From: Phoenix dactylifera
Taxonomy: Eukaryota; Streptophyta; Magnoliopsida; Arecales; Arecaceae
Direction of reading: 5' to 3'
Assembly (NCBI RefSeq): GCF_009389715.1
Contig: NC_052400.1
Span: 22,165,674 to 22,229,673, forward strand
DNA length: 64,000 nucleotides
Positions 11,626 through 23,224 of the stretch are shown in pieces. Position 1 is the first letter of the stretch. Each line of letters opens with the position of its first letter. The notes under the pieces are model-generated. The model saw only the letters and a program-made list of their open reading frames with translations. It was not told where the DNA came from and did no database searches. Both the position numbers and the translations under genes were made by a program.

Positions 11626-12640
11626 ATGTGTGGTTTTGGTCTGGTCACCATCTCAGCGGCAGTCCAAAGGGAGGGCGACGGGCACGTGCAGGGAGATGAA
11701 ACGATCGTGGATGAGCCGTTGACGCTTTCTTCCGCAGGCTGCATGGGAGTCGGATGGAAGCCGCCAGCGGCACGAATATGGACGCGTTTCCAAATCGATC
11801 CTGGACCCAACAAAGAAGCAAAGGCGCGTGGAAATGCCGCTCTTCTGGCAGAACGCGGTAGGCCAAAATATCCTAAAATCCCGTACGATAAAATATCCTT
11901 AAAAGACGAAACTACCCCTCCCTATAAAAGGGATCGTCGAGAGTAATCAAGTCTTGCCCAACTGCACAACCCGTTCTGTCTAATCTTGGTAGTTAACTAC
12001 GAAAGAATTCCGAAATACTGTCTCAACCAAAATTTTTAAGTTAGATTTTTATCTCAGCCGAGTTCAGAGAAGAGTAAAGATTATCACGCTAGGCCAATAT
12101 GTTATAATACACATATGCAACTCTATTATCTTGATTAATGTAAACTGAAAAATCCAATATATAGATTGGCACAAAATTATTCAAATTGGCCAATATTTTT
12201 TAATTATTATTTTTATTTTTATAAATAAAGTTTGAACTAATGAAACTCAAAATTAATACTTAACCATGGTTGATAATCTTGAATGTACTGCGTTAGATGA
12301 GATATAAATATTTTGGTCGTGAAACATCATCAAAGATCACAAAAATCTCGGTTTACTAAAAATTTTCTTATTTATTACGGTATTCAAGATAAACAAAAAT
12401 CTCAATTACACGATACGCGTTGTCAGATAAGGCAAGACGGTCTCAAGATAAACTAATATTATCATAAACGAAGAAGAGGGGTATATTAGACTTTTAAAGC
12501 GTTCGCCCGCCAGGAGGAGATCCAACTCAGAAAACAACGACGTTCGGAATGTTGAAAAGCGAAAAGAAAAAAAAAGCGAGAAGGGTTTCGACCAGCCCAC
12601 CTCTAGGTCATCGCCACGTACACATTGCCCGCTCCAAGCT
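11626..12640. other. Intergenic, with an isolated TATA-like motif
   Basis: GC-rich 11626-11950, then AT-rich. CCCTATAAAAGG at about 11920 looks like a TATA box, but no convincing gene follows before 12760. The 106-aa plus frame at 11626-11946 shows no domain. Confidence 0.4.
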
Positions 12641-12666
12641 TATCCACTCGTTTCCCTTCCCCAACT

Positions 12667-12673
12667 TTATAAG
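12667..12673 (+). promoter_or_regulatory. TATA box of the 118-aa gene
   Basis: TTATAAG lies 87 bases upstream of the ATG at 12760 and is followed by a CTCCTC-rich leader, the usual arrangement for plant core promoters. Confidence 0.6.
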
Positions 12674-12759
12674 CTCCTCCTCCTCCTCCTCCTCCGCTCT
12701 CTCTGTATTCTTATTTTATTCGAGAAAAGAAAAAGGCGAAAAGTGGAGGTCAATCCAAA

Positions 12760-13116
12760 ATGGCATCTGGTCTAGTTCTCTCCTTCCGGCCGGCCGTGAT
12801 CCGTGCTCGCGCCACAACCGGAGGCGACAGGCGGTCCGAGAGGCGCGGTCGGAGCAGCGGCACCTGGTGGACCCCACTGTTCGGGTGGCCATCGGAGCCG
12901 GATTACATAGACGACGGTGGGCCGGCGCCGGTGGAGGCCGAGGCGGAAGAGGGGAAGCGGCGTCCGGCGCGGAGGTTCGCGGCGTTAACGGAGGAAAAGG
13001 CGAGGGAGTTACGGATGAAGACCATGGAGATGGAGACCTTCCACGACGTCATGTATCACTCCGCCATCGCCTCCCGTCTTGCTTCCAATCTCCCACCCCG
13101 CCGATCCGCCTACTAA
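12760..13116 (+). CDS. Conserved-looking small plant protein, function unknown
   Basis: A single-exon frame of 118 residues with start context AAAATGGC. The first 45 residues are rich in Arg/Ser/Thr and poor in acid, compatible with an organelle transit peptide. A distinctive centre, TWWTPLFGWPSEPDYID, is followed by an acidic/basic stretch and an amphipathic end, LTEEKARELRMKTMEMETFH, then DVMYHSAIASRLAS. The TWW..FGW...PDY block and FHD.MYHSAIASRLAS tail look like family signatures of a plant-only protein, but I cannot name the family. High third-position GC and an upstream TATA box support a real gene. The overlapping 190-aa frame beginning at 12549 is a shadow in another frame. Confidence 0.72.
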   Translation: MASGLVLSFRPAVIRARATTGGDRRSERRGRSSGTWWTPLFGWPSEPDYIDDGGPAPVEAEAEEGKRRPARRFAALTEEKARELRMKTMEMETFHDVMYHSAIASRLASNLPPRRSAY

Positions 13117-13124
13117 TTTGACTA

Positions 13125-14030
13125 GAGTAAAGCAAATTCGTCGACTACGATTACAAGAAGAAGCCGACACATTCTCTCTCTCTGCCCCCTCTATTTTCTT
13201 TCTTTTTTATAAAAAAAAAATTCTATGTATATACGAAGGAAGAAATAATGCTTTGTTTCGAAGGTCGTTCTTTTCGCGCCTTGAAAGGTTATATTAATCT
13301 ATTTTATGTTGGACGTGTTATTCATATCGCCTAGCCGCCTGATCTAGATCTGAAGGCGTGATATTTTGTTAAAACACTATAAAACTCCTGCGTTCGAAAG
13401 GATTCGAATAAGCCTTCTAGATCAGCTGTCTTCAAAGACAGCAATTAATGCAACGGTTTTCAAGTGCTCCCATTAAGTTATAACGAGCACCGGCTGTTAT
13501 CTTAAAAATTCATGCAGCTATTTACCTCAAGTAATATGTCATAAAGAAAGGCTAGAATTGACAATAACTTACAGAAAATATACAATTTCCGCATTACTCG
13601 ATGTAATCTTGCTCAAGGCGTTCCCATCTTTTACACCCTCGTTGCTCGTGTCTGTTTACGTCTACCGCACCAACCTATCATATCTATGAATGCTACTGCT
13701 AGAACTTGGGAGATTGGCTAATTGGAAGGAGTTCCATGGAGATAGTACGGATACTATGAGGGAAGTGCCTTTGGCTGTTAGACTGCAGAACACACCTTTG
13801 AAAGAGTGCCAAGCGGGAGGCATCAAGCAATCAACGCCATAGCAGGGGCACAGCAACACTTTATTTCAACAATTTTAAAGCAACCCAAATGAGCTAACAA
13901 CCGCTTTAAACAGCAACCCAAACAGCTATAGAATCTGAATCTGAAAAGCAGGGTAGGAAAAGCTGGAGAATCATGGTGTAATTTGCAGCACTAGCTATTA
14001 GCAAATAAATGCCAAATCGCAGGTGATCTT
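13125..14030. other. Intergenic between two 3' ends
   Basis: Convergent 3' flanks of the 118-aa gene and of the minus-strand exons beginning at 14037. No other feature seen. Confidence 0.4.
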
Positions 14031-14036
14031 CCTCGC

Positions 14037-14273
14037 TTAATAGATTGGTTTTCCAAACTTCTTAATCTCGATGCAGACATGTCTCTCTGATCCATCTTTT
14101 GGATCGAAATCTACCAACAACTCTATATAACAGGCATGCGCATACACTCCGAGAATCACCAAGAAGGAGATATTGTTGCTGAGAGAAACACCGCCGATCT
14201 AACTACTTTGATCTCATATTTCACTTTTGCTCTACCAGAGAATATTTTGCTTGGAACAAGCTCTAGATTCCTG
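14037..14273 (-). CDS. Possible terminal exons of an unidentified minus-strand gene
   Basis: The minus frame ending at the TAA at 14037-14039 reads LLVDFDPKDGSERHVCIEIK then KFGKPIY. It is preceded by a plausible acceptor ctatatag at about 14123. A possible upstream exon (about 14207-14273) starts after ttgcag and reads RNLELVPSKIFSGRAKVKYE, with a donor AAA|GTAGTT or a later GCG|GTGTTT. Composition looks coding, but no family was recognised. It may belong to the same transcript as the exons at 16960-17216 or be separate; reading the last exon in a different frame is also possible. Confidence 0.32.
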
Positions 14274-14279
14274 CTGCAA

Positions 14280-16655
14280 GTGTTTTCTGTTGCAAGTGAA
14301 CATTTAAAAGCACCATATGAATGAATCTATTTTCCGAATGAAGTGCTCAAAATTGGGAGCAAGAAAAGAAATTTTTCTTTTCTGAAAGGACAAAGAACAT
14401 ACTGAAACTGGAGCTATTGTACTGGTGACAGCGTCTTTCTCGCCGACCAAAAGTATATGCTTTCATTATTTCAATCAAACAAAAACAATTAAAACATTCC
14501 ACAGAAAAAGCAAGTCGCTGGGAAAACAGTATCACAGCCAGAGCTCATGTGAGAACTACTTCTCATACTACCGGAAAATCACGAGGCAGAGAAGAATCTG
14601 CAAATGGTAACACCAATGGCGGCCATTTAAAACAGCTCCTGTATTTCACTTCCTCTCGATATCATATAGATCAGTTCTGAAACTAAATTAAGGATAAGCA
14701 GAAAAGCAATGAGTCGACGTGCCCTATTGACTAGGGCAAATTTAAGAACAGGAATACATATGCAATATACATAATAGAATAGAATTTTTAACATTTAGAA
14801 AGTTTTGTTTTTAACTTAAAAAGAAAAAAGCTTGAGATAGACAAGTCTAAACTCATGAGGAAAATTAAAATCTACTTGAGAAATTACCTAGTGCCAAGCA
14901 ACTAACTACTCCAGTAATCATAATGCCACAAATCAAACAATGAGTAACTGCTGAAGAAGTCGCTGTTAAAATTACACATAGGAAACCTCCCATTGATATT
15001 TAGAAAGTACGAGTTCTTTCACAAGTGCTAATTGAGGTATGTGACAATTTATATGTTAGTCAGCCAGAATAGAGGCAAGAGCTGTAATAAATTCGCAACA
15101 ATTGTAAAAGGAAAAAAACAGAACGAGACAAACAGCATATTAGCTGCATAAAAGGAGATCATAAGTCAGGAAATGCAAATCCTAATATCTTTTATCAAAC
15201 AAAGAAGAACACAATATAAGAATTATCAGCACGTATAGAAAGGATGAGATAAGATTATGTGTCAGCTACTCTTCTTGAGAAAGGAAGCTGATTTTCTCTT
15301 ATTGTGTTCGGAAAAGGGTTTTCTTTCTTGTTAGGTCTCGCCCATAAATTTTCTTTATTGGTCTCTCTCTAAATCACCCAACCCACCCCAAAAGAAGCCC
15401 ACAACCTAAACACCAAAAAGGAAATTGTGAATGGTTATTAAGGTGAGCGAGATCAGACAAGAAAGTGAAAGCATGATGTCTAGAAGCAGCATATATAAGG
15501 ATGAAAAAGATTGAGAAATGGGATGAACTAAACAACCATGAACAACATAATAAAGCCTGCGAGCAAATATAAAGTAAAAAAAACTTAAAATGTTGATGGT
15601 GTAAATTAAAAAGGAAGGCCAAGGATACTCCTAAAAGGACTAAAACATACACAAGATTAGATGGTGCAGAAGAGACAGATGCCATAAGGATTATTTTGAA
15701 AAATCATAAACAGTTACTTGTGCAAATTAGGTTGAGTGACATGGAAAACAATTCATAAAGCAAAAATAGGAAGTTAAGGTGTCAAGAAATTAAGTTCAGG
15801 TTCAAGTGAAAAACTTATGTTGAGAAATTAATAGAGGAGAACATCGCGCCTAATATAGGTAAGAAGGAAGCACAGGAAAATGGATTGATTTGGTCTGAGG
15901 ATCCACCACGCCTAATATAAATTCAACCATTATAGCAAGTGAAATGCACTCCAAACACCCTAGATTTCCGATTTGAATCGAAATCAATAGGGTATCACCA
16001 AAAAAGCATATTAAATTAAAAAAGAAAAACTAGATCCATTGCATGTTTCATTCATGAGCCTAAACTCACAACTTATCAGACCCCTAAACTTTTTCCCAAG
16101 CACTAAAATTGTAAATTGCTGATTTTTTTTAAGATGGTAGCACATGGAAATTCGTTTTATGTATCACAGAAAGCTGCTCTTTGCCTACAGTTGCTTTGGC
16201 TTAAAATTGGGCACCGATTCATCAAGGGTGGTTGACATCATGTTTAGAGCTGATTGTAACAAGTTCTCAGTGCATGATGAATTATGTATCTATTCATAAT
16301 GCTTTCCCATACAGATAACAAAGGCTGGTGGCTAACATCACTCTAAATCCAACAGTAACATTGTTCCTAACCAAAATTTTTGCAATCACTAATCATCCTA
16401 GGACTGCATCATTAATCAGCAATCAACTCTGCTCGGACAGGCGCTGAATTCTCAAACATTAAAATGGCCAGCCAGAGGAATAATAGTTCAGTATCTAACC
16501 ATGATCCTAGCAACCACAACATGATCTTGTATCCAAACCATTCACATGGACAACAACTACATTGGTTCTACCAATAAGAAGAGATAAAGAAGACAGAAAC
16601 AGAAATCCAATCAGATTTCAAAACAACGAGCTAAAAACTAGCTCTGCTATTTTAG

Positions 16656-16703
<48 letters not shown>

Positions 16704-16950
16704 CTAAATAAAAATTTAATCCACGGATCAGAAAATTTGGTGGCAAAGCAGGCACATCTATCACAGCCAATGAAACCAGACAAAACAATATTTGGGGAAG
16801 AACAAACACGGATTCCATGCAATCAAGATCAAACTACTAAAAATAAAAATAGAAACAAAAGAGACATCAGCAGAAATAATTTCCATCAAGCAACGGCAAA
16901 GGGGAGTAATTTCAGATCCCGAAATAATAGCACATGAAGGAAGGAAGATG
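14280..16950. other. AT-rich interval, presumed intron or intergenic
   Basis: No clear exon. Contains the (AT)n tract at 16661-16701. If the flanking minus-strand exons are one gene this is intronic. Confidence 0.4.
16661..16701. repeat. (AT)20 microsatellite
   Basis: An uninterrupted AT dinucleotide run of about 41 bases. Confidence 0.95.
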
Positions 16951-16959
16951 GAAGGATAC

Positions 16960-17216
16960 ATCAAGTACGTCCCGTGAGCAAAAGCACCTGCCAAGACCCC
17001 GTAAAACAACCGATCCCTCAAAACCGGGTTATGCCTCAACCCAATTCGAACTGCAAAATTTTTGACCTCAAAATGTAAAATAATAATAATATTTCCAAAT
17101 AACAAGAAAACCAAACCCAACAGTTAATAATTTGTTTTCAAAAAAAAAAAAAGTTTATGGAGAGAGAAGGTACTGAGGGGAAGAACGGGAGCATAGATCA
17201 GAGGCAGCAATAGCAT
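16960..17216 (-). CDS. Small conserved plant membrane protein, first two exons
   Basis: Exon 1 (17174-17216) encodes MLLLPLIYAPVLPL and ends CTCA|GTACC. Exon 2 (16960-17050), after ttttgcag, continues IRIGLRHNPVLRDRLFYGVL and AGAFAHGTYL to a donor GAT|GTATCC. The result is at least 44 residues: a hydrophobic N-terminal segment, a basic loop (LRHNPVLRDR) and a second hydrophobic segment. From memory this resembles a plant-specific protein of about 60 residues listed as a mitochondrial complex I-associated (SGDH-like) subunit; that identity is tentative and unverified. The final exon could not be placed with confidence: 14037-14123 is one candidate. An upstream ATG (atgctgcggtga) makes a 3-codon uORF. 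Confidence 0.55.
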
Positions 17217-17838
17217 GAAAGGGGGTCCCTTTCTCCGTCTCCTCACCGCAGCATCGCTTCAGCACCCAAACATTAAAAAAATTAAAACCAGAGAGATAAG
17301 TAATCTAATTAGATTTCGAGTAGGGAAGGAGATCTGATTCCTATGAGTGAAAAAGCATTGTCGATTGATAAAGGGGATACCCGTCGGAGAAATCGGATGA
17401 AGGCGCCATCGGGGAAGCAAGCCGTCGAGGCAACCAAACCAAGGCAGTCGTACTTGTTTGGCAAAACCCGTGGGCCGCTTTTCCTCCCTTGTTTCGATAA
17501 AAAGAGGGCTATTTCGGTACGTAAGACGCCGGTTTTGACTTTTGACCCACTATTTTTGCTTTGGCTTGCCAACCTTTCCGTTGCACATTCTTGATTCCGA
17601 TCTGACCGTTCGACATTTTTTTTCTTTTAAACGCATCGGAATCTGATGGATACGATTCGGTTTGGTCGGCAATCCTGGGATTGCAGTTAAATATAATATT
17701 GTAATATGAATATTGTTAAAATAATATGTGAATTAACTGTGTTATTTACCGAAGATTTTGAGTATTTAAATAGAAAAAAAAATCAAAAAAATATTTTTTG
17801 ACTAGTATTTTTTTTTTAAGATTATAAATGGTTAGATA

Positions 17839-18039
17839 TGGTATCAGAACATATCCGGCCTATAGCCCATATAGAATAGGAGACACCACAGCACACCCTT
17901 ATTGGAGCTGACCATTTACCAATGGTAGTATTTGTGATTAGATTTGAATGAATTTAAACTTCAAACCTAACAAAAATGTCAGAACTTAAATAAAAAGAGT
18001 ATACAAGGATCCACGTGAATGTGTGTTTAGTCCTATATA
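17839..18039 (+). mobile_element. Truncated second copy of the TRIM family
   Basis: It starts at the primer-binding motif TGGTATCAGA and runs collinear with the internal region of the 4698-5136 element: shared blocks include ggctgacca-ish, TTTGTGATTAGATTTGAAT and a degenerate purine tract. It ends about 38 bases into the 3' LTR (AAGGATCCACGTGAATGTGT, TTTAGTCCTATAT). No 5' LTR and no target duplication are visible. It is clearly older than the copy in the channel intron. Confidence 0.8.
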
Positions 18040-19130
18040 AAGGAAAGCAGTTTAAGCAGAACAGCCTCATGATGGCACTACTAATCTTCAGTTTTTCAGA
18101 AATAAGATACATCATTTTCTTTCGCAATTGATTATTTATTCTTCAAAATTAAGGCTATATACCTAGTAGCATTGTCTCTCCGGACCATTTTTTTTCAGAA
18201 AGCAACCTGGCCTAAAGATCTTATAAGCCCGATGAGATCTTTCTAGCATACAAGCACGCTCTCATAATATTTTAGATATACACGGAACGAAACATGCGAA
18301 TAAAGAAATTTTATCAAACTAACAAAAAAAAGAAAGAAACATGTCCAATAGACTATATCAAGATCATCTTATTCAGCCAATATATGCATTTTGTTTCAGA
18401 GATGAAAGGACAACTATATCATCCGTCACAACAAAGTGCAACGTTAAGTGATGTCCGAATTGTTGATAAAACATGTTAATTTTATGAATGGGATGGTTCT
18501 GCATTGTTTGCCTGGACTCGTCTAAATGCTTAACTTTCGTCTACTCATCAGTATGATGTTAAAGAATCACTGAGTAAGTGACTTTTTTGATGGAATAAAG
18601 AGGAAGTTAAGCAGTGTCATCGGTGACATGCTTAGTGTTGGGCTACTGAAAGATAAGGTCCAGTATCATTGCCCAGAACAAGATCCTAGTCTTTCCCATA
18701 CGGTACGGAGCCCACGAGTTTGATCATGGTCTATCTCCGCGTGTAGGGTACCTACCGGACCGGCCCGGCCCACCTGTTGCAGCCGACGTCGCTAAAATAA
18801 TCCTGCGAGCCTTGCAGCCCGGTCGCGTCGCATCGGGATTCAGGAATATTTCTCCGAGATATTGTACGGCTGGAGTTTAATTTTGGGCGAGAGCGGGATT
18901 GGATCTAACGGCGGAGAGAGTCGCGTCATGGCTAAGAGGGTGGCGTTAGATTGAAGCCCAGGCCCGCACCGTATTTACCTCCCACGCCTCGGTCCTCCTC
19001 TTTCACCTCCTCGCGCCTCTCCTCCCCTCCCCCGGCGCGCTGAGCCCGTGCTCGGAGAGAAGAAAAACCTCCACCCACCCTCGTTGGAATCCTTCGAAGC
19101 CTCCGAGTCTTTGGAGAGGATCAGAAACAA
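18040..19130. other. Intergenic and presumed promoter/leader of the Ran pseudogene
   Basis: AT-rich to about 18660, then GC-rich with a pyrimidine-rich leader (18970-19130) just before the ATG at 19133. No TATA box is evident at a fitting distance. Confidence 0.4.
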
Positions 19131-19941
19131 ATATGGTATTTTCCTGTTCTTCTCTCTTCCACTTCATTCTTTTTCTAGGTTTTAGGAATCTCTCTCTCTC
19201 TCCCCCTCTCAGATCAGGACGAGGGATTTAATCCTTATTATCGCGTGCGTGCCATCTCTTTCCCATGGATTCCTAGGTTTGCTGCCGATCGATGCTCTCT
19301 TCTTCTTCTTCTTGAGTTCTTATATCCTTCGTGTGTGCTGTAGGCGCTTCCGAACCAGAAGACGGTGGATTACCCTAGCTTCAAGCTCCTAATCGTTGGG
19401 GACGGTGGGACAGGTGACCCTTCTTTCTTTCTCTTTCCTTTTTATTTATTTTTCTTTATTTTTTCTTCCTCTACTGTCATCTTTTTTCCATTGATCTATT
19501 TACGCAATAAAACTTCTTTGTCTTGACTCTTTCTTGATCCTTGGTCTATATGGTAATGTTTCTTCACCCCCTCCGCGGTTGATTGATCGGACAAAAAGGA
19601 ATTGTCTTTTTAAGAAGCCCCGTAACCTGCTAATATGCAGCAGGGAAGACTGCCTTCGTCAAGAGGCATCTTACCGGGGAATTTGAGAAGAAATACGAAT
19701 GTAGGTGTATGATATACCAAGAAATATTACTTCTTCTTTATTACTACTAGTACTGTTACTAGTGTTATTATCACTATCGTTTAATTTGGTTGAGTTATTG
19801 GCTTCTCTGAAGCTGCTATTGTTGTTGAAGTCCATCCCTGGGATTTCCACGCCAATTGCAGGAAGATCCGGTTCTGCTGCTGGGATACTGCGGGAGAGGA
19901 GAAGTTTGGTGGGCTAAGGGATGGATATTAGCGAGTCATTG

Positions 19942-19949
19942 CTACTGAT
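19942..19949. repeat. 8-bp target duplication of the hAT element (left)
   Basis: CTACTGAT, repeated exactly at 23396-23403 immediately after the element. Confidence 0.95.
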
Positions 19950-19959
19950 TAGGGCTGTT

Positions 19960-20215
19960 AACGAGCCGAGCCGAGCCCGAGCCTGGGAAAGCTCGGCTCG
20001 GCTCGTTTCACAGTAGCTCGGGCTCGGGCTCGGGCTCGGGCTCGGTAACGAGCTCTGTATTGGGCTCGGGCTCGGGCTCGCTTGGTAAAGCAAAGGCTCG
20101 GGCTCGGGCTCGCTTGTTAAAGCAAAGGCTCGGGCTCGGGCTCGGGCTCGTTTCAATTACGAGCTCCTGAACGAGCCCGAGCTCGGGCTCGGGCTCGGGC
20201 TCGGTACGAGCTCGG
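19960..20215. repeat. Left subterminal GGCTCG repeats of the hAT
   Basis: Arrays of (GGCTCG)n with interspersed AACGAGC units. In hAT elements such motifs bind transposase (family knowledge). The Ser/Pro-repeat frames over them are artefacts. Confidence 0.85.
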
Positions 20216-20825
20216 TGGTCTGTTTCTTGTTTCCTTGAAACAGGCATTCACCATCTGTCACAGAAAATTGAATGACCTTCAGAAGGTTTTTGAGGGAAGT
20301 AGGTGATTTCCATCCTGAGAACCTGAGAAGAGTTGCATAGAACTATTAGATCACTGTATGTGCATTTCTAGTTCATTCAAGTTCATTATACAGCTTTACT
20401 TGCCCCAAATGGCATTGATTCGGAATATTTGATGTGCAAATATTTGCAAATGAACTCATTAACCTCTCATAGTTCTCAGCTGACAGGCATATATTTTGTC
20501 ATTCAGATCATATGATAGTTGAATTTTATTTCTTGGTTTTATCTTCTTGATCACTGAAATTTGCATTTGTTGCTTGTTTAACAGAAACCTCACAACTTGA
20601 AATTGGAAACATAAGTACATTAACTTATTCTGTTGTTACAGATGACAGTACATTATGAATACTAATATTGACTCGACCAGTTTCAGAATGAAGAAAAGAG
20701 GAGCCTCATGATGCTCCTTGCTCACACTAGTAGGCATTGTTGAGGTAGAAATACAAGCCAGCTAGCCCTGCAACTCCAAGCACTATGGCAACAGGTAACG
20801 CTTTCCTGAAAGCACAAGTGTTTCA

Positions 20826-21554
20826 AGAAAGTGCCAGCAAACTTCTCTGCGACGGTCCTAAACAGCTCCAGATCTCCAATTCGCACAGCCTAAGATCAGA
20901 ATATTAAATTATTAGAACAATAATAATATAAACTAGGACAAATGTTGTGCTATTTGAGTGACAATGACAATCTCACATTTGTAAGCTCAAAATAGGGTGT
21001 CAAAGCCTTCTTCATGCCTTTCTGCATAAAAACAGTTTTCTCAGGGATTTCCCCTAGAAGTAAGCGGACTATCACAGCCCACTTGTTGCATTGGATTCGA
21101 AAACCCCATGCTCCAGCAGGAGCTTTTCGAGCAGCTTGCAGAAGGCTTTCTTTGGCATCAGTATATTCCAACTGAATGGTCCTGATCTTTCCTAAGTAGA
21201 ACAGGTAGCGGCAGAACTTTAGGAGAAAAAACCTCAAGGTTAGCATATATATTTGTTTCACAACGAGAATGAAGTCTAAAGGTAATTTCATGGAGTCACA
21301 AGCAAAAGTATTGCCTGCTGATTGGAATGTGCTTCGAAACGTGGGGCCTTTGACCTCAGTTTCTCGGCCTGGTCATACAAGTTATAATGAAGGTAATTGC
21401 GAAGTAGCAGGTTGAGAAGGGTTTCCTGCATCTCACCGGTATAATTAGCAAGTTTCAGCAGATAAATATATCATAAAATATCTCTGTAAAGCAACAAACC
21501 TGACCCAGCTCATCACGCCGTAAGGTGGCCATGCGATGCAAGGCAAGGAGGGGC
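20826..21554 (-). pseudogene. RPN3: Captured fragment of 26S proteasome subunit RPN3 (four exons)
   Basis: Minus-strand exons: 21500-21554 (LLALHRMATLRRDELGQ), 21315-21425 ([20 protein letters not shown], then [17 protein letters not shown]), 20977-21216 (FCRYLFYLGKIRTIQLEYTD to ALTPYFELTN) and about 20826-20889 (AVRIGDLELFRTVAEKFAGT). Together they match the middle of RPN3/PSMD3, the non-ATPase lid subunit of the 26S proteasome. Exons 2 and 3 are exactly in phase (37 and 80 codons) and introns are present, so capture was from genomic DNA. The exon 2 donor is CAG|GCAATA. Both the N-terminal half and the PCI-domain end are absent, so no functional subunit can be made. It lies within the hAT element, antisense to the Ran pseudogene. 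Confidence 0.93.
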
Positions 21555-21951
21555 CTGACAAGACAAGATCACTGTGTGAGAAGAAGCTATAACAATTAAG
21601 AAATTAATATGGCCTGAATCTCCGTTTGGGAGCCCCGCAGACTATAAGAAATTAATTAGAAGTCAGGAAATGCATTCTCTCTCCAATTCTAGCCAATTCA
21701 ATCATGGAAAGAAATGTATAAAGATCATGTTGCTTGCAGTTTACTTTCCTGGATGTATGGAACACCTTCTTATGAAGCAATGAGCTGGTACTTTAAAATG
21801 CCATGGGTTGAAAAGAAGAAGACAGCAGGATACTTAGAGAAAAGATCTGAAACCATGCAACAAGACTGATTGCATGGGAAAGGAATGGAGTGTTAAGATC
21901 AATCAAGGTGAAGCCAAATTGTTACATGGAGAAGAAAAGGATACAACTCAC

Positions 21952-22010
21952 CAGGGCAGAAATACTTATCTGGAAGCTTCTCAAAGGGTGTTCTATCATT
22001 GTATATGTAA
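21952..22010 (-). pseudogene. Captured exon of a rubredoxin-domain protein
   Basis: A 59-bp minus-strand exon between gtgcag and GTGAGT. It reads YIYNDRTPFEKLPDKYFCP and stops within the codon after the first Pro of the second Cys knuckle (phase 1, as expected for CPVCG). This is the rubredoxin fold signature Y-x-Y-x-D...PFE-LPD-Y-CP, as in plant thylakoid rubredoxin-like (ENH1 type) proteins. Only this exon is recognised; its neighbour in the element is RPN3, so two unrelated donor genes are represented. Confidence 0.8.
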
Positions 22011-22169
22011 CTGCACATAATTTAGAAACAAATCACAGTTAAAAGACATCTGAATGCATTAGTACTCAATGCAGTATCAGTAAAATAAAGCTGAGGAGAA
22101 TGGAGAACCTCGGGGCGGCGGCAGGAGCTTGTTGCAGGGGTGACAGCACTCAACAGCATAGAAATAATT

Positions 22170-22335
22170 GATGCTTCAGTGAGCATATGATGTAACAAAA
22201 GATAAAGAGCATATGATGTAACAGTCAAACAGGGACAGCAGCAAAACAAACAAAATAAAACACAAAACTATACCCAGAATTTGTACATAATTCCTTTCCC
22301 AACAAAAGATAAAGAGCATATGATGTAACAAAGGA
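22170..22335. repeat. Repeated 25-bp unit ataaagagcatatgatgtaa
   Basis: The unit aacaaaagataaagagcata-tgatgtaaca occurs at about 22183-22195 (partial), 22193-22222 and 22303-22332 inside the hAT element. Confidence 0.7.
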
Positions 22336-22675
22336 GAAACGCGAACAACAATCCTGCCACCCAAAATAAACCAGCACAAAACATTAAGCAATGCTGTAGC
22401 GTGTAAAGGTATAGACATATATCCTATTTACTCCTGGTTAAAGAAATAAAGAAAGAAAGAGAGTGTAAACTTTATCACCACGCATGCAACAGTAGCAGAC
22501 TACTTGATAAACACAAAAAGATGAGAGCAGGAAAACAAAATATGCAAATGAAACACAATCTAACATCAAGTTCAGCCAAATAACAAGGGTCATCGGTGGG
22601 CTGCAGCATCAGACCGGCCTTCTCCTCAACAAACTAAAAAACATCCCATACAAATCAAGTTCTACAAAAGAGTTC

Positions 22676-22876
22676 AAGAAGGAGGGGTTCGGAGGAGGAG
22701 GGCCGGAGGGGTTCGGAGGAGGAGGAGGGCCGGAGGGGTTCGGTCCGTTCGGAGGAGAAGGAAGGCCGGAGGGGTTCGGAGGAGAAGGAGGGCCGGAGGG
22801 GTTCGGAGGAGAAGTCGAGAAGGAGGGGTTCGGAGGAGAAGCCGAGAAGGAGGGCCGGAGGGGTTCGGCGGCGCGG
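22676..22876. repeat. GC-rich minisatellite in the hAT element
   Basis: About eight imperfect units of ggaggggttcggaggagaag with ggagggccgg linkers. The long Leu/Arg/Pro frame on the minus strand is a product of the repeat. Confidence 0.85.
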
Positions 22877-23224
22877 CGTGCGGGCGAAGGGAGGCGGAGC
22901 GCGGCGGGGCTGGGGCTGGAAGGGGGTCGTCGCCGGAAGGGCTGGGAGGGCTGGGAGTCGAGTGGGAGACAGGGAGAGGCCGAAATCGGGGGAGGGCTGG
23001 GACTTGGGAGAGGCGGCCGAGACTCGAGAGGGAGACGGTCACAGGAGGAGTCGAGGAGACCTGGAGACTAGGGCATGCCATGCATGAGCTGATGAGTGAT
23101 GAGTGGTGGTGATCACGATCTGGGTCGATGGACGGTGGGGGCTGGTCCGGCTGGAGAGTGGGCTGGCCGGGTGGGCCCATGGCCATGGGAGACCAATCAA
23201 TCAGCATTCAGCAAATAGCCAAAG

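Noticed and set aside
12549-13121. 190-aa frame overlapping the 118-aa gene
   Set aside because: It runs in another frame, begins upstream of the TATA box and lacks the coherent motifs of the 12760 frame.
19928-19930. In-frame TAG in Ran exon 4 as a primary lesion
   Set aside because: The TAG spans the exon end: TTA|GCGAGT is better read as a GT to GC donor change, so the clear disabling lesions are the A insertion near 26520 and the TAA at 26814.
19914-20247. Pro-Glu and Ser-Pro repeat frames
   Set aside because: They are translations of the GGCTCG subterminal repeats of the transposon.
22674-23207. 177-aa Pro/Leu/Arg-rich minus frame
   Set aside because: Produced by the GC-rich minisatellite of the hAT element; repetitive units explain the open frame.
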